In this document: piece after piece, positions 17,320-27,147 of the stretch
How the letters are laid out: each line of letters starts with the position of its first letter
Position numbering within the stretch: position 1 is the stretch's first letter
NCBI GenBank assembly: GCA_035420085.1
Contig: DAOLUH010000030.1
Location: 8,493 to 72,492 of the forward strand
DNA: 64,000 nucleotides
Direction of reading: 5' to 3'
Source: DSWT01 sp035420085
GTDB taxonomy: Bacteria; Chloroflexota; Anaerolineae; B4-G1; SLSP01
Position numbers and translations under genes: made by a program
Notes under the pieces: model-generated
Database searches by the model: none
The model's input: the letters and a program-made list of their open reading frames with translations, nothing else
What the model was told of the DNA's origin: nothing

Positions 17320-19844
17320 GGGCGCGCCTCAACGGGGTGCAGCCACACGGTAAAGGTAGCGCCCTGTCCCAACTGGCTGCGCACGGTGATGTCGCCATCG
17401 TATTGGCGGATCAAGTCGTAACTCACGCTCAAGCCCATCCCGGCCCCTTTGTCTTTGGTGGTGAAAAACGGCTCGAACATGCGCGCCATGTGCTCGGGGG
17501 CCATCCCCGGCCCAGTGTCGGTAAAGCTGATGGTCACGCGCCCATCGTCGGCCAGGCGACATGCCACGCGCAGCAGGCCGCTTTCCCCCATCGCATCCAC
17601 GGCGTTGAGCACCAGGTTCATAAAGACCTGCGCCAGTTCGCCATCGTCCACCAGCACCGCCGGCAAATCCGGGGGAATGTCGCGCTCGACGCGGATGTTG
17701 CGGTGTTGCAGGTGCTTGTTGGCCAGGCCGAGCACGCGATTCACGACCCCATCAACCTGGGTGGGACGCGGCGCGCGCTTGGGCTTGCGCGCAAATTCGA
17801 GGATGCGCGTGACCAGGCTGATGAGCCGCTGCACCTCTTCGTCGGCCATCTGGATATACTCGCGTTGCTGTTCAGGTTCCACCGGAAACAGCAGCATCAT
17901 CTCCAGGCTGCTATGGATGGTTTGCAGGGGGTTGTTGATCTCGTGCGCCAGGGCGGCGGCCAACCGGCCCGTGGCCGCCAGCTTCTCGCTGTGGACGAGT
18001 TGCTCGGAGGTCTGCTCCACCAGGCGGCGCTGCTCGCGCTCGGCCGCATAGAGCCGGGCATTCTTGAGCGCGATCCCCAACTGCGCGGCGATGGATTCAT
18101 ACAGATGCAGGGTGTTCTCGTCAAAGGCGTTGGGCTGGCGGTGTTCCACATTGAGCACCCCCACGATCTGGTTATCCACGTACACCGGCACCGCCAGTTC
18201 CGAACACAACTCGCCGGCGCCCGGAAATTTGTAATAGTTCGGGATCGCGTAGGTGTCGCGGATCAACGCGGGTTGGCCGGTCAGGTACACCTGCCCAGTC
18301 ACGCTATGGTGGATGGGAACGCGCAAATCATCTGGCCCCGTCACCGTGACGCCGATGATAGAGGGGTGGATGAGCATCACATCCCCTTGGGGATCGGGGA
18401 ACGCGAGGCTCAAGCCGTGCGGCTGCAACGCCTGGTGGATGGTCTGGAGCACATGCGTCACAATCCGGTCGAAATCCAACGAGGAAGCCGCGGCCAGGAT
18501 CACTTCCTGCAACAGGCGAGTTTCGGTCAGATGGCGCGTGACTTCCTCATACAGCCGGGCGTTCTCGATGGCAGCCGCCGCCGAACCGGCCAGCGTGTCG
18601 AGCAGATTCAAGTCGTTTTCATCAAACAACTTGTCGCCCCAGTTAATGGCCTCGACGACGCCGATGACTTTGTCTTTGACGATGAGCGGCACCGCCAGCA
18701 GCGAGCGTGTCTTCAAGCCGGTCAGGGCGTCAATATGGTCGTAGAAACGCGGGTCCTGCTGGGCGTCGCTGATGAGCACCGCGCGCCCGGCGTGCAGCGC
18801 CTCGCCGGCAATGCCGGCCGTCGCCGGCATCCGTGTACCGACCAGCCGCGCCGAATTCGGGCCGACAGCGGCGGCAAATGTCAACTGCTCCTGGGCGGGA
18901 TCGCACAACAGCACCGAGGCGGCTTCCGCTTCGAGCAACTGACACGTTTCGTGCATCATCTGCTCCAAAACCTCTTGCAGGCTCAGCGTGGAGGTAAGCG
19001 CCTGGGTGGTTTTGTTGAGCGCGCGCAACTCGCGGTTATGGCGGGTGAGTTCCTCTTCGGCCTGCTTGCGCGCGGTGATGTCTTGCACAATGGCGACAAT
19101 CTGCGCGATTTCGCCGGCCGGCGTGTGGATGGCAAACACAGTGATGGCGCTGACCAGTGTTGCGGTTTTGGCGGCCTGGTATTCCGGCTCAATTTTTGCC
19201 AGATCCAGCGTCACCTCAAAGGGCGCCATCGGTTCACCCTGCAGCGCGCGCGCCACGACCGCCGGCAAACCCGGCGTATTAGCCACAAAGGAACTCTGCA
19301 ACAAGTTGAATTTACCCACGATGAGTTCCGCGGAGGGGATGCCAAACATCTCCAGATACGCCTGATTGACGATGGAGGCCACGCCATCCGGCGTAAAGAC
19401 CGCGATGGGATAGGGCATAAAGTGGATGATCTGGCTCAAACGCGCTTCACTGGCGGCCAGGCGGCGTTCCAGATCGTGTTTGTACAACGACGTCTCGATG
19501 GTGGAACGCAACGTCTCAATCTCGAAGGGCTTGATCAGGTAGCCGTAGGGCGCAGTCTGCTTGGCGCGTTGCAGCGTCTCGGCGTCGCCGTAGGCGGTCA
19601 GGTAAATGATGGGAATATCAAACCGCGCGCGCACCTGGATGGCGGCGGCGATGCCATCCATCTTGCCCTTCAGGCGAATATCCATCAGGATCAAATCGGG
19701 CTTGCTGCGGGCCACGGACTCCACCACCGCTTCGCCGTAGATCTCGTGTCCCGCGATCTCGTAACCGCTGCGCTCCAGGTTCATCTTGAGCACTTCAGCC
19801 ACAATGACTTCATCTTCAACTACAAAAATACGCGCTTTGGCCAT
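17316..19844 (-). CDS. Receiver-PAS-GAF-GAF histidine kinase
   Basis: An 842-aa soluble protein. The N-terminal receiver (1-125) carries Asp55 (LILMDIRLKG); then comes a PAS domain (about 135-265), a short coiled coil, two GAF domains (about 290-440 and 450-600), HisKA with His634 (ALAHEINNPLQ), and HATPase with N box (Asn747 in NLVLNAVDAM) and G boxes DTGPGM and GAGMGLS. It can thus receive phosphate at its front and autophosphorylate at its back. It begins two bases after the stop of the 5TM kinase and overlaps the next regulator by four bases, so the three proteins form a relay. A GAGGGG ribosome site lies in the end of the upstream gene. Confidence 0.9.
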   Translation of the reverse strand: MAKARIFVVEDEVIVAEVLKMNLERSGYEIAGHEIYGEAVVESVARSKPDLILMDIRLKGKMDGIAAAIQVRARFDIPIIYLTAYGDAETLQRAKQTAPYGYLIKPFEIETLRSTIETSLYKHDLERRLAASEARLSQIIHFMPYPIAVFTPDGVASIVNQAYLEMFGIPSAELIVGKFNLLQSSFVANTPGLPAVVARALQGEPMAPFEVTLDLAKIEPEYQAAKTATLVSAITVFAIHTPAGEIAQIVAIVQDITARKQAEEELTRHNRELRALNKTTQALTSTLSLQEVLEQMMHETCQLLEAEAASVLLCDPAQEQLTFAAAVGPNSARLVGTRMPATAGIAGEALHAGRAVLISDAQQDPRFYDHIDALTGLKTRSLLAVPLIVKDKVIGVVEAINWGDKLFDENDLNLLDTLAGSAAAAIENARLYEEVTRHLTETRLLQEVILAAASSLDFDRIVTHVLQTIHQALQPHGLSLAFPDPQGDVMLIHPSIIGVTVTGPDDLRVPIHHSVTGQVYLTGQPALIRDTYAIPNYYKFPGAGELCSELAVPVYVDNQIVGVLNVEHRQPNAFDENTLHLYESIAAQLGIALKNARLYAAEREQRRLVEQTSEQLVHSEKLAATGRLAAALAHEINNPLQTIHSSLEMMLLFPVEPEQQREYIQMADEEVQRLISLVTRILEFARKPKRAPRPTQVDGVVNRVLGLANKHLQHRNIRVERDIPPDLPAVLVDDGELAQVFMNLVLNAVDAMGESGLLRVACRLADDGRVTISFTDTGPGMAPEHMARMFEPFFTTKDKGAGMGLSVSYDLIRQYDGDITVRSQLGQGATFTVWLHPVEARP

Positions 19845-19846
19845 GT

Positions 19847-22800
19847 TTATGTCCCCTCATGCCAGGCAAATGTGATCGCAATACACGTGCCTTCGTTCTG
19901 CTCAATGCTCACTTCGCCGTCAATCTGGCGCGCCAGCATGTGGATCAGGCGCAACCCTAACCGGGGCGAGGTTTCCCAGGCCATATCGGCGGGCAACCCC
20001 ACGCCGTTATCGGCGACTGCGAGCCGCGCGCGGCCATCCACGCGCTCCAGCGCCACCCGCAGGGTAGGCGGCGCGCTGTCAGGCGATTGCCACCCCGGCG
20101 GGAAGGCGTATTTCAGCGCGTTGGAGATCAACTCGTTGACGATGAGCGCGCAAGGAATGGCAAGATCAATGTCAAGAGTCAAGTCGGCGATGGCCTGCTC
20201 CACCACGATCCCACGCACCAGCGCGTCGTACGTCTGGGTGAGATAACGGATGAGGGAGTGGAAGTAGAGCTGCGCGCCCACCTGCGATTCACCGGGGGTC
20301 TGGTAAAGCCGCTCGTGAATCAGGGCAATCGCCTTGATGCGGTTCTGACTTTCGCGCAACATACTCTGCGTGCCGGCATCCTCAACCCCGCTGAATTGCA
20401 GGTCCAAGAGGCCCAAGATCACCTGCAGGTTGTTCTTGATGCGATGGTGAATTTCGCTGAGCATCAACGTCTTCTCATCCAGGGCGGTTTGGAGCTGTTC
20501 CTGGTAGTCCTTCAGCGCAGTAATATCGCGGCCTACGCCCACCAAACCGATAATCTCACCTTCGGGATCGTGCAAAGGGGAAAGGGTGGTTTGGAAGTGC
20601 TGCTGGTTCACTTCCCATTCGTAGGTCACGCTGGCCCTGGTCTCTAGCGCCTGGCGGTTCGCCGCTTCGTGAACCCGCGCCGCCTCCGGGCCGAAGACTT
20701 CACGGGCCGTGCGGCCCAGGAAAGCTTCCGCCGTCATTCCCAGGCGCTCCAGCCACCGCCCATAAAGGGCCGTGTGGCGTTGCTCCATATCCAGGGAGAA
20801 GATTACGTCGTCCATCGAATCAACAAACGAGCGCAGCCACGCCTCACTCTCCTGGAGCGCGCGCTCGGCCTGGCGGCGCGCCGTGATGTCTTCGCCCACG
20901 GAAGCCACACCGATGATGTCGTTGCCGGGACCGCGCACCACCATATTGTTCCAGGCGATAAGGCGCCGCGCGCCGCGCGCCGTGAGCACCTCGTTCTCGT
21001 AGTGCGACGGGAAAGCGCCGGTCGCAAAGTTCGCCGCAAAGACAGTGCGCATCGTGGCGCGCACTTCAGGCGGAACAAAGGTCTCGAACCAGTCACAGCC
21101 GAGGACCGTGTCACGTTCCATACCCACCAATTCCAATCCGAAGTCGTTGCAGAAGGTCACGCGCCCTTCCAGATCTAACATCACCGCGAACAGGCGCACA
21201 TTCTCCAACATCTCGCGGTACTTGCGTTCACTGGCTTCGAGGGCCGCCTGGGAGCGTTTGCGCTCCTCAAGTTCCTGGTGCGCCTGGGTATAGAGCCGGG
21301 CATTTTCCAGCGCGATGGCGGCGGCGCGGCTTAACGGCAGCAAGCGTTCGACATCCTGAAGGCTAAAGGCGCCCACCTGATCGCTATCCAGCCGCAGGAC
21401 GCCCAAAACGCGCTCCCCTAACCGCAGCGGCAATGAAATGTGGGCGCGGACCCAGTCGGTCGCCGGATGACGCCGCCAACGCGGATCGCTATGGGCGTCC
21501 ACCGTCATATAGGGTTTGCCGGTGGCGACGATCTCGGCATTGATCGGGAAGTCAGACAGCGGTTGGATCATCCCGGCGAGTTCCTGTTCCTCATCGCGGC
21601 CCTGTGCAGCGAAAATTTCGGCATAGCCGCGCCAGCCCACAATGCGCAGCGCTTCATGCTCGACCAGGGCAATATTGGATGCCGTCGCCGGCACCAGGCG
21701 TTGCGCCTGGTGCAGAATCTCCAGCAGCACGTCGGAAATGTCCAGCGCCGAGGCCAGCGCCAGCGTCACGTCGCGCAGGGTTTCGGCGCGCAGGCGTTGT
21801 TCGTGTTCGGCTTCCAGCAAGGCCGCGCGTTCCAGTTCTTGCTGGCGACGCTCGGTCACATCCTGAACCAGGGTAGCGAACTGGCCAGGGCGCGGGCTGT
21901 AGGCCCAGACTGCAAAGTAGCGTCCTAACGCCGACACGTAGTCTTCCACGTGCATGGGTTCGCCGGTGAGCGCCACTTTTCCGTAATCGGCGATCCAATG
22001 CCGATCAATATCAGGTAACACTTGCGACAGCGTTTTGCCAAGACACTGTTCGCGCGCAAGGCCGGTGATTTGTTCGTAGGCCGGGTTAACTTGCAGGAAG
22101 CGATAGTCGCACGGGATACCCTGCGCGTCGGTGATAATGTCGTGCAGCGCGAAACCTTCGGCCATCTGCTCAAACAACGTGCGGTAACTTTGTTCGCTCT
22201 CGCGCAGCGCTTCCTCGGCTTGCTTCTGCTCGGTGACATCCTCCACTGTGGCAATCATACCGTTGAACGCGCCGCGCTCGTCCAGCATGGGGGTCGCGTT
22301 GATCCGTACCAGCACGCGCCGTCCGTCCGGCCACTCGATGGCGTGGCGCACGTCGTTGACCGGGCGCAGTGTCTGCTGCATCTGCTTGAACGGCAACAGG
22401 TCGTCGGGGAACGGCCCACCGTCGTAAGCCGTGATGCGCCATGCCGGATCGTTGTAGGTGCGTTGGTGGATTTCATCGCGGCTCAACCCGAGCACCTGTT
22501 CGGCCTGCGGGTTGGCGAACACGATCTGTCCCTCACGGTTGACCATCGTAATCCCGGCCGGACTGGTCTGCATAATGCGGTTGACCAGGTCGCGCTCAGC
22601 GCGCAACGCCTCTTCCGCTTGTTTCTGCTCAGTGATGTCGCGTCCGATCCCCACCAGCCCGACCACCTGGCCGGCGGCGCCATAGAGCGGCACTTTGGAG
22701 GTGAGCTGCCAGAATGTTTTGCCGTTGCGGTTGGTCAGCAGTTCCTCACGATCGCGCACTGGCGTCCCGGTGCGCAACACGGCCTGATCGTCAGCCGTGA

Positions 22801-23608
22801 AGTGCTCGGCAACGTCTGGCGGGAACAGTTCCAGGTCGGTTTTACCGAGCACGTCCGCTTCGGGCAGCCCGATGTTGTCCAGGTCGGCGCGGTTGGCGAG
22901 CGTCTTGCGCCCCTGCGCGTCTTTGGCATAGACGGCCACAGGCAGGTTGTCAATCACCGTGCGCAAAAGACGGCGTTCTTGCGCTAACGCCTCTTCTGTG
23001 CGTATATGTTCGTCAATGAGATTTTCACGCTTCAGCCGGTTTGCCATCAACCCACCGAGCAACGTCGTCGCCAACGGATAAATCGCCAGCACCGGCGCGC
23101 TGATGTTACGCAAGGTATGCAGCGCCGTCGCCCAGGGCAAGGAGAACATCAGTCCCAACATTACCACATGGGTGACCAGGCCGAACAGGTAAAGTTCAGG
23201 CAGCTTGATTTCATCCAGCGTCCCGCGCCGCACCCGCCGCCAGATCAGGCCCAGGCTGCCGGTGACCAGGACGGTCAGCACGCCGGGGCACACGCCGGGG
23301 CCGCCTTGATACAGCCGCAGCGTTGCGGTGATCGCCATAGCGATGAGGGTGGGCACAACGCCGAAGAACAATCCCGTCATGCTGAGCAGGACCGACCGGG
23401 TGTCAAACACCAGGCCGGGAAGCAAAACCCACGGCGTCTTCATCACGACGATGCCGATCACGCCAATGATCAGCCCCACCAGCACGCGATACCGCGCCAA
23501 CACGTCTTGACCGGTACGCCAGCGCAGGGCAAACACGTCAAAGACGAGCACCAGCGACAGCAACAGGGCTGCATTCTGTACTAATCGCAGAAACGATAAT
23601 GTATTCAT
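19847..23608 (-). CDS. Membrane 5TM-LytS-type multi-PAS HisKA_2 histidine kinase
   Basis: A 1253-aa protein. Residues 1-200 hold about five to six membrane segments; GLFFGVVPTLIAM followed by RLYQGGPGV matches the 5TM receptor of LytS/YhcK-type sensors. Then come three PAS domains (about 215-335, 345-470, 475-595), a GAF domain (620-780), two more PAS domains (790-920, 925-1040), and a HisKA_2-type dimer helix with His1055 (EIHHRIKNNLQ), and an HATPase with NELISNALKYAF. HisKA_2 kinases usually phosphorylate stand-alone receivers; the receiver-bearing kinase encoded two bases downstream is an obvious target. It is the first gene of its operon; a TATAAT lies 48 bases upstream. The ribosome site is weak. 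Confidence 0.9.
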   Translation of the reverse strand: MNTLSFLRLVQNAALLLSLVLVFDVFALRWRTGQDVLARYRVLVGLIIGVIGIVVMKTPWVLLPGLVFDTRSVLLSMTGLFFGVVPTLIAMAITATLRLYQGGPGVCPGVLTVLVTGSLGLIWRRVRRGTLDEIKLPELYLFGLVTHVVMLGLMFSLPWATALHTLRNISAPVLAIYPLATTLLGGLMANRLKRENLIDEHIRTEEALAQERRLLRTVIDNLPVAVYAKDAQGRKTLANRADLDNIGLPEADVLGKTDLELFPPDVAEHFTADDQAVLRTGTPVRDREELLTNRNGKTFWQLTSKVPLYGAAGQVVGLVGIGRDITEQKQAEEALRAERDLVNRIMQTSPAGITMVNREGQIVFANPQAEQVLGLSRDEIHQRTYNDPAWRITAYDGGPFPDDLLPFKQMQQTLRPVNDVRHAIEWPDGRRVLVRINATPMLDERGAFNGMIATVEDVTEQKQAEEALRESEQSYRTLFEQMAEGFALHDIITDAQGIPCDYRFLQVNPAYEQITGLAREQCLGKTLSQVLPDIDRHWIADYGKVALTGEPMHVEDYVSALGRYFAVWAYSPRPGQFATLVQDVTERRQQELERAALLEAEHEQRLRAETLRDVTLALASALDISDVLLEILHQAQRLVPATASNIALVEHEALRIVGWRGYAEIFAAQGRDEEQELAGMIQPLSDFPINAEIVATGKPYMTVDAHSDPRWRRHPATDWVRAHISLPLRLGERVLGVLRLDSDQVGAFSLQDVERLLPLSRAAAIALENARLYTQAHQELEERKRSQAALEASERKYREMLENVRLFAVMLDLEGRVTFCNDFGLELVGMERDTVLGCDWFETFVPPEVRATMRTVFAANFATGAFPSHYENEVLTARGARRLIAWNNMVVRGPGNDIIGVASVGEDITARRQAERALQESEAWLRSFVDSMDDVIFSLDMEQRHTALYGRWLERLGMTAEAFLGRTAREVFGPEAARVHEAANRQALETRASVTYEWEVNQQHFQTTLSPLHDPEGEIIGLVGVGRDITALKDYQEQLQTALDEKTLMLSEIHHRIKNNLQVILGLLDLQFSGVEDAGTQSMLRESQNRIKAIALIHERLYQTPGESQVGAQLYFHSLIRYLTQTYDALVRGIVVEQAIADLTLDIDLAIPCALIVNELISNALKYAFPPGWQSPDSAPPTLRVALERVDGRARLAVADNGVGLPADMAWETSPRLGLRLIHMLARQIDGEVSIEQNEGTCIAITFAWHEGT

Positions 23609-23655
23609 ACGCTATTTCTGTCTGCACGGGTGATTTTTTGGCATGTCTTAAACGC

Positions 23656-23661
23656 ATTATA
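23656..23661 (-). promoter_or_regulatory. Possible -10 element for the 5TM kinase operon
   Basis: TATAAT is read on the minus strand 48 bases upstream of the kinase start, in an AT-richer gap between divergent ends of two minus-strand operons. No good -35 hexamer is seen. Confidence 0.4.
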
Positions 23662-23733
23662 CGCTGGATTTGCCGAAATCATATTCACCCTCCGTTACAT
23701 TTTGGTGACGGCTGCGTAGTGACGACACTACCG

Positions 23734-24840
23734 TCAGGCGCGCAGCGCCTGCACGCGGTAAATGTTCATCTCGCCCTTGCCTTTGACAGGGATCAGACCC
23801 AGAGATTCGGCGGCAATCTGCCCCCTCACCCAGGCCCAGGCATCCTCGCTGAGATTGACCGCTTCCACCGCGCCGTGGCTCTGGATGCGTTCGGCGGTGT
23901 TGACGGTGTTGCCCCAGATGTCGAAGAGGTACTGGCGGTGGCCCACTACCCCCGCCATCACCGGGCCGATGTGGATACCGATACGCACTTGCCAGCCGGA
24001 AGGCAAGTGACGAGCGGCAGGGATCATCTCCAGACCGCAGCGGATGCAGTTGAGCACGGGATTGTTGAGCGGCTGCAACAGCCCGGCCGTCGCCAGAAAG
24101 GCGTCGCCCAGGGTTTTGATCTTCTGTAAGCCGTAGCGCAGCGCCAGATTCTCGTAGGTTTCGATCAGGGCTTGCAGGTTGGCGAGGATGTCTTCGGGGG
24201 TGTGGGTTTCGCAGTAGGGGGTGAAGTTGGCGATGTCGGCGAACAAAACGGCGACGTTGGCGAACTGGCGCGGTTTGACGGTGCCGGTGTTCTTCAGCTC
24301 GGCGACAATCTGCTCCGGCAGGATGACGTGCAGCAGTTCGTCGAAGCGCCGGCGCTCGGCCTCGATGCGCTGTAGATACTCGACTTCTTGATCGCGCAGG
24401 CGTTTCTTTTCCAGGCAGGCGGCGACACGCGCATTGAGCAAGACCGCGTTGACCGGCTTGGGCAGGTAGTCCTCCGCCCCCAACTCGATGCACATGGCGA
24501 TTTTGTCAATGTCATCCAGGGCCGAGACCATCACGACGGGAATGTGTTGCAGGGTGGGTTCGGCCTTGAGCATCCGCAAGACTTCGTCGCCGTTGAGTTC
24601 CGGCATCTCCATGTCGAGGATGATGAGATCGGGGCGCACCTGGCGGGCCATCGCCAGGCCCTGGCGGCCATCCAAGGCCCAGATGACGTTGTGCCCGGTT
24701 TCGCCTAGCAAAGCTTCGAGGAGCAGGGCTTGCGTGGGGCTGTCTTCCACAACCAGGATCATCTGCTCCGCTGTCCCCGGAGGCGGCGCATGGTGAGCCG
24801 TCTCTCCGAGCAGATTGTGCCCTAAGGCCATATCGTTCAT
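23734..24840 (-). CDS. Response regulator-adenylate cyclase fusion (class III)
   Basis: A 368-aa protein from the ATG at 24840, which has AAAGGA at seven bases; an in-frame start at 24882 would overlap the upstream gene and has no ribosome site. The receiver (about 25-150) has Asp76 (LIILDMEMPELNG); after a coiled coil, a class III cyclase domain (about 190-365) follows. The two metal aspartates are in LFADIANFTP and KTLGDAFL, and WGNTVNTAERI holds the transition-state Asn and Arg. The Lys in IKTLGD and Asp in FDIWGN fit ATP rather than GTP. It is the last gene of the chemosensory operon and probably turns CheA phosphorylation into cAMP. Confidence 0.9.
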   Translation of the reverse strand: MNDMALGHNLLGETAHHAPPPGTAEQMILVVEDSPTQALLLEALLGETGHNVIWALDGRQGLAMARQVRPDLIILDMEMPELNGDEVLRMLKAEPTLQHIPVVMVSALDDIDKIAMCIELGAEDYLPKPVNAVLLNARVAACLEKKRLRDQEVEYLQRIEAERRRFDELLHVILPEQIVAELKNTGTVKPRQFANVAVLFADIANFTPYCETHTPEDILANLQALIETYENLALRYGLQKIKTLGDAFLATAGLLQPLNNPVLNCIRCGLEMIPAARHLPSGWQVRIGIHIGPVMAGVVGHRQYLFDIWGNTVNTAERIQSHGAVEAVNLSEDAWAWVRGQIAAESLGLIPVKGKGEMNIYRVQALRA

Positions 24841-24859
24841 GGACAATCCTTTGGTCTGT

Positions 24860-25282
24860 CTACAGCCATTCCCAATCGTCATCCGGCGGCGTCAACAGCA
24901 CCGGCGCGCCGGTAATGACGCCCATCTGGCTCAACGTGCCCACCAGCACCGAATCGGCAAAAGTGTCTTTGGGGATATATTCCAGCGCGCCGAGTTGTAG
25001 CCCGTGCACGATGGCGGTATGCTCGTCGTATTGCGTGAGCATAATCACCGGCAGGGATGCCGTCTCCGGCCATTGCTTCAATGTCTGGCAGACCTGGAAA
25101 CCATCCATATCCGGCAACTGGATATCGAGGACGATGGCCGCGGGTTGCAACGTGCGCGCCAGGGATAATCCTTCGGCCCCCGTGTAAGCCAGGGTGACCT
25201 CCAGGCCGTTGGCCTCCAACAACACGCGCAACGCGAGCGCCTGGGTGGGACTATCTTCAATCACGAGGACGGGGGTGCTCAT
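24860..25282 (-). CDS. Single-domain response regulator
   Basis: A 140-aa receiver with acidic pocket VIEDSPTQ and Asp53 (AIVLDIQLPDMDG), and a conserved Lys in IPKDTF. The ATG at 25282 overlaps the preceding stop (ATGA), which decides the start over an upstream in-frame codon. No output domain is present, so it would act as a CheY-like shuttle or phosphate sink within the chemosensory operon. It shares the SPTQALAL signature with the receiver at 27134 and the cyclase receiver, suggesting local duplication. Confidence 0.88.
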   Translation of the reverse strand: MSTPVLVIEDSPTQALALRVLLEANGLEVTLAYTGAEGLSLARTLQPAAIVLDIQLPDMDGFQVCQTLKQWPETASLPVIMLTQYDEHTAIVHGLQLGALEYIPKDTFADSVLVGTLSQMGVITGAPVLLTPPDDDWEWL

Positions 25283-26031
25283 GGCGCTTTCACCGCTTCC
25301 AGCTTTTCCAACGTCACCTGGACATTGTTGGCCGGCAGCGCGTCTACAGTGAGATGATCCACCATCCACTGCACATCGTGCAGCGCAGCGGGGGGAATGT
25401 GTACTTCCTTGCCGTCGGTAGTGGTGCAGGTGACGCGGACGCCCAGGTGTTCGGGGTTCTGAATGCCCTCAATGGCGATCTGCCCGATGCGCAACATACC
25501 CAGGCTCATCGCGTTCGCCATTGAAGAGGTCGCCAGCGAGATGCGCGCCTGGCTGGTGACGTCCATGCCGATGGCGCGGGCCAGCTCACGGGTCTTCTGG
25601 CGCGCGTTGATGACGTCGCGGTAGTCGCGGATAATGACGGTGGTTTTGAGCCGGCCGCTTTCGCCCAGGTTGCGGCGCACCAGATCCACAAAGTCCTGGA
25701 TATTGAAGGGCTTGAGCAAGTACTCGGTCTCCAGGCGTTCAACTTGCGTTTCCAGTTCCGGCGTCCCGTAGGCGGTGATGAGGATGGTGCGCGCCAGAAG
25801 CTTCTGGCGATAGATGTAGCGCAGCAAGTCCATACCGTCTGTGCCGGGCATCTTGAGGTCGGTGATGACGACGTCAAAGTGTTCACCTTGCCCCAAACAT
25901 TGCAGCGCCTCGTCGCCAGAGGTACACACTCTTACTTCGCACTCATTGCCCAGAGCGCGCGTCAGCGCGTCGCCCAACGTCCGCACCAGGCGTAGTTCAT
26001 CATCCACAATGAGAACCCGTTTTTTGCCCAT
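25279..26031 (-). CDS. Response regulator fused to a degenerate RsbT/RsbW-like domain
   Basis: A 250-aa protein. Residues 1-122 form a receiver with VDDE and Asp58 (VVITDLKMPGTDG), Thr in ITAYGT and Lys in LLKPFN. From about residue 128 the sequence IRDYRDVINARQKTRELARA followed by IGMDV closely resembles the start of RsbT-type anti-sigma kinases (D-I-x-x-ARQ...ARxxA). The N box, however, reads ATSSMANAMSLG, without the SELxxN pattern needed to hold Mg-ATP, and the rest of the ATPase fold is not obvious. It could be a protein-binding output toward a stressosome or anti-sigma partner. It overlaps the next regulator by four bases. Confidence 0.7.
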   Translation of the reverse strand: MGKKRVLIVDDELRLVRTLGDALTRALGNECEVRVCTSGDEALQCLGQGEHFDVVITDLKMPGTDGMDLLRYIYRQKLLARTILITAYGTPELETQVERLETEYLLKPFNIQDFVDLVRRNLGESGRLKTTVIIRDYRDVINARQKTRELARAIGMDVTSQARISLATSSMANAMSLGMLRIGQIAIEGIQNPEHLGVRVTCTTTDGKEVHIPPAALHDVQWMVDHLTVDALPANNVQVTLEKLEAVKAP

Positions 26032-26034
26032 ACC

Positions 26035-27147
26035 TCACCTCATATTTTTTGCCACAGCCACGTGGCTGAACGTTTGCAACCGTTGCGCGATTTGCGGCGG
26101 CGCGAGGATTTCGTTGGCCGCTTTGCGCACGATGACTTCGTGCGGCATACTGGAGACCACGCACGTTTTTTCATCCTGTGCGATGACCCAGCCGCCATGC
26201 CGCCGCAGCTTTTCCAGCCCTTCCGCGCCATCGTCGCCCATGCCGGTCAACTGCACACCGACGGCGCGCGGGCCATACACATTGGACAGCGAGTTGAACA
26301 GATAATTGATGGAAGGACGCAAACCGCGATACGGCGGGTCTTTGCACAACTCAACGATGCCCCACGCATTGATCTGCAAATGACAATCATCGGGAGCCAT
26401 CAGCACTGTGCCCGGCTGCGGCGTGTCTCCGTGCCCGGCGAGGCTGACCCGCAGCGCGGTTTGCGTGTTCAACCACTCGGCCAATCCCGGTCCGAAGCCT
26501 TTGGTGATGTGCTGCACGATCAGAATGGGCAGGGCGAAGTCCGCCGGCAGCGCCCCCAGGATGGTTGCCAGCGCAGCCGGGCCGCCGGTCGAAGAGCCGA
26601 TCCCGATGATGTGCGCGCGCGGGCGCTGCGCCGTCTGGTCTGGCGGCGCGGGCGGGAGCGGCGACGTTTTGGGGGCGACGGCTGGCACGTCCGGCGATGG
26701 GGTTTTGCGCGCGTCGGGGTCCCAACGCCGCACCACGGCCACTTTCGCCATCAACCGCATGGTTTGCAGCACCGTCTCCCACGCCGCATCGTCGCCTACG
26801 GGCGGTTTGTTGACGACGGCCAGCGCGCCCAGGCGCATCGCCTCGAAGGTGAGATTAACGTCGGAGTACATCAGCGTGCTGGTGAGCAGTACGATAGGCG
26901 TGGGAACTTCGCGCATTATGGCGCGGGTCGCTTCCAGGCCATCCATCTCCGGCATGATGATGTCCATAGCGATGATGTCCGGGTGGATACGACGCGCCAG
27001 GCGCACCGCATCTTCTCCGGTCTCGCCGACGCCGACGACTTGCAGGCCGCCGGCGCTTTCCAGCATAGCGACCAGCAGTTCGCGCGCTGTGCGCGAATCG
27101 TCAATCACCAGGACGCGGATGGGGTGCGATACGTTATCCGGCGACAT
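26035..27147 (-). CDS. cheB: Chemotaxis methylesterase/deamidase CheB
   Basis: A 370-aa CheB: receiver (residues 10-130) with VIDDS and Asp62 (IIAMDIIMPEMDG), a proline-rich linker (150-175), and the methylesterase domain (about 178-365). The catalytic Ser is in GIGSSTGGP (Ser186), His in VQHITKGF and Asp in TGMGDDGAEG. It removes methyl groups from the MCPs made by this operon. ATG 27147 has GGAG at eight bases and overlaps the upstream receiver gene by 14 bases; a TTG at 27162 is less likely. Confidence 0.93.
   Translation of the reverse strand: MSPDNVSHPIRVLVIDDSRTARELLVAMLESAGGLQVVGVGETGEDAVRLARRIHPDIIAMDIIMPEMDGLEATRAIMREVPTPIVLLTSTLMYSDVNLTFEAMRLGALAVVNKPPVGDDAAWETVLQTMRLMAKVAVVRRWDPDARKTPSPDVPAVAPKTSPLPPAPPDQTAQRPRAHIIGIGSSTGGPAALATILGALPADFALPILIVQHITKGFGPGLAEWLNTQTALRVSLAGHGDTPQPGTVLMAPDDCHLQINAWGIVELCKDPPYRGLRPSINYLFNSLSNVYGPRAVGVQLTGMGDDGAEGLEKLRRHGGWVIAQDEKTCVVSSMPHEVIVRKAANEILAPPQIAQRLQTFSHVAVAKNMR

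Noticed and set aside
17337..20246. A 969-codon open frame on the plus strand
   Set aside because: It lies opposite two kinase genes with clear domains; it has no homology that I recognise and is a GC-rich antisense shadow.
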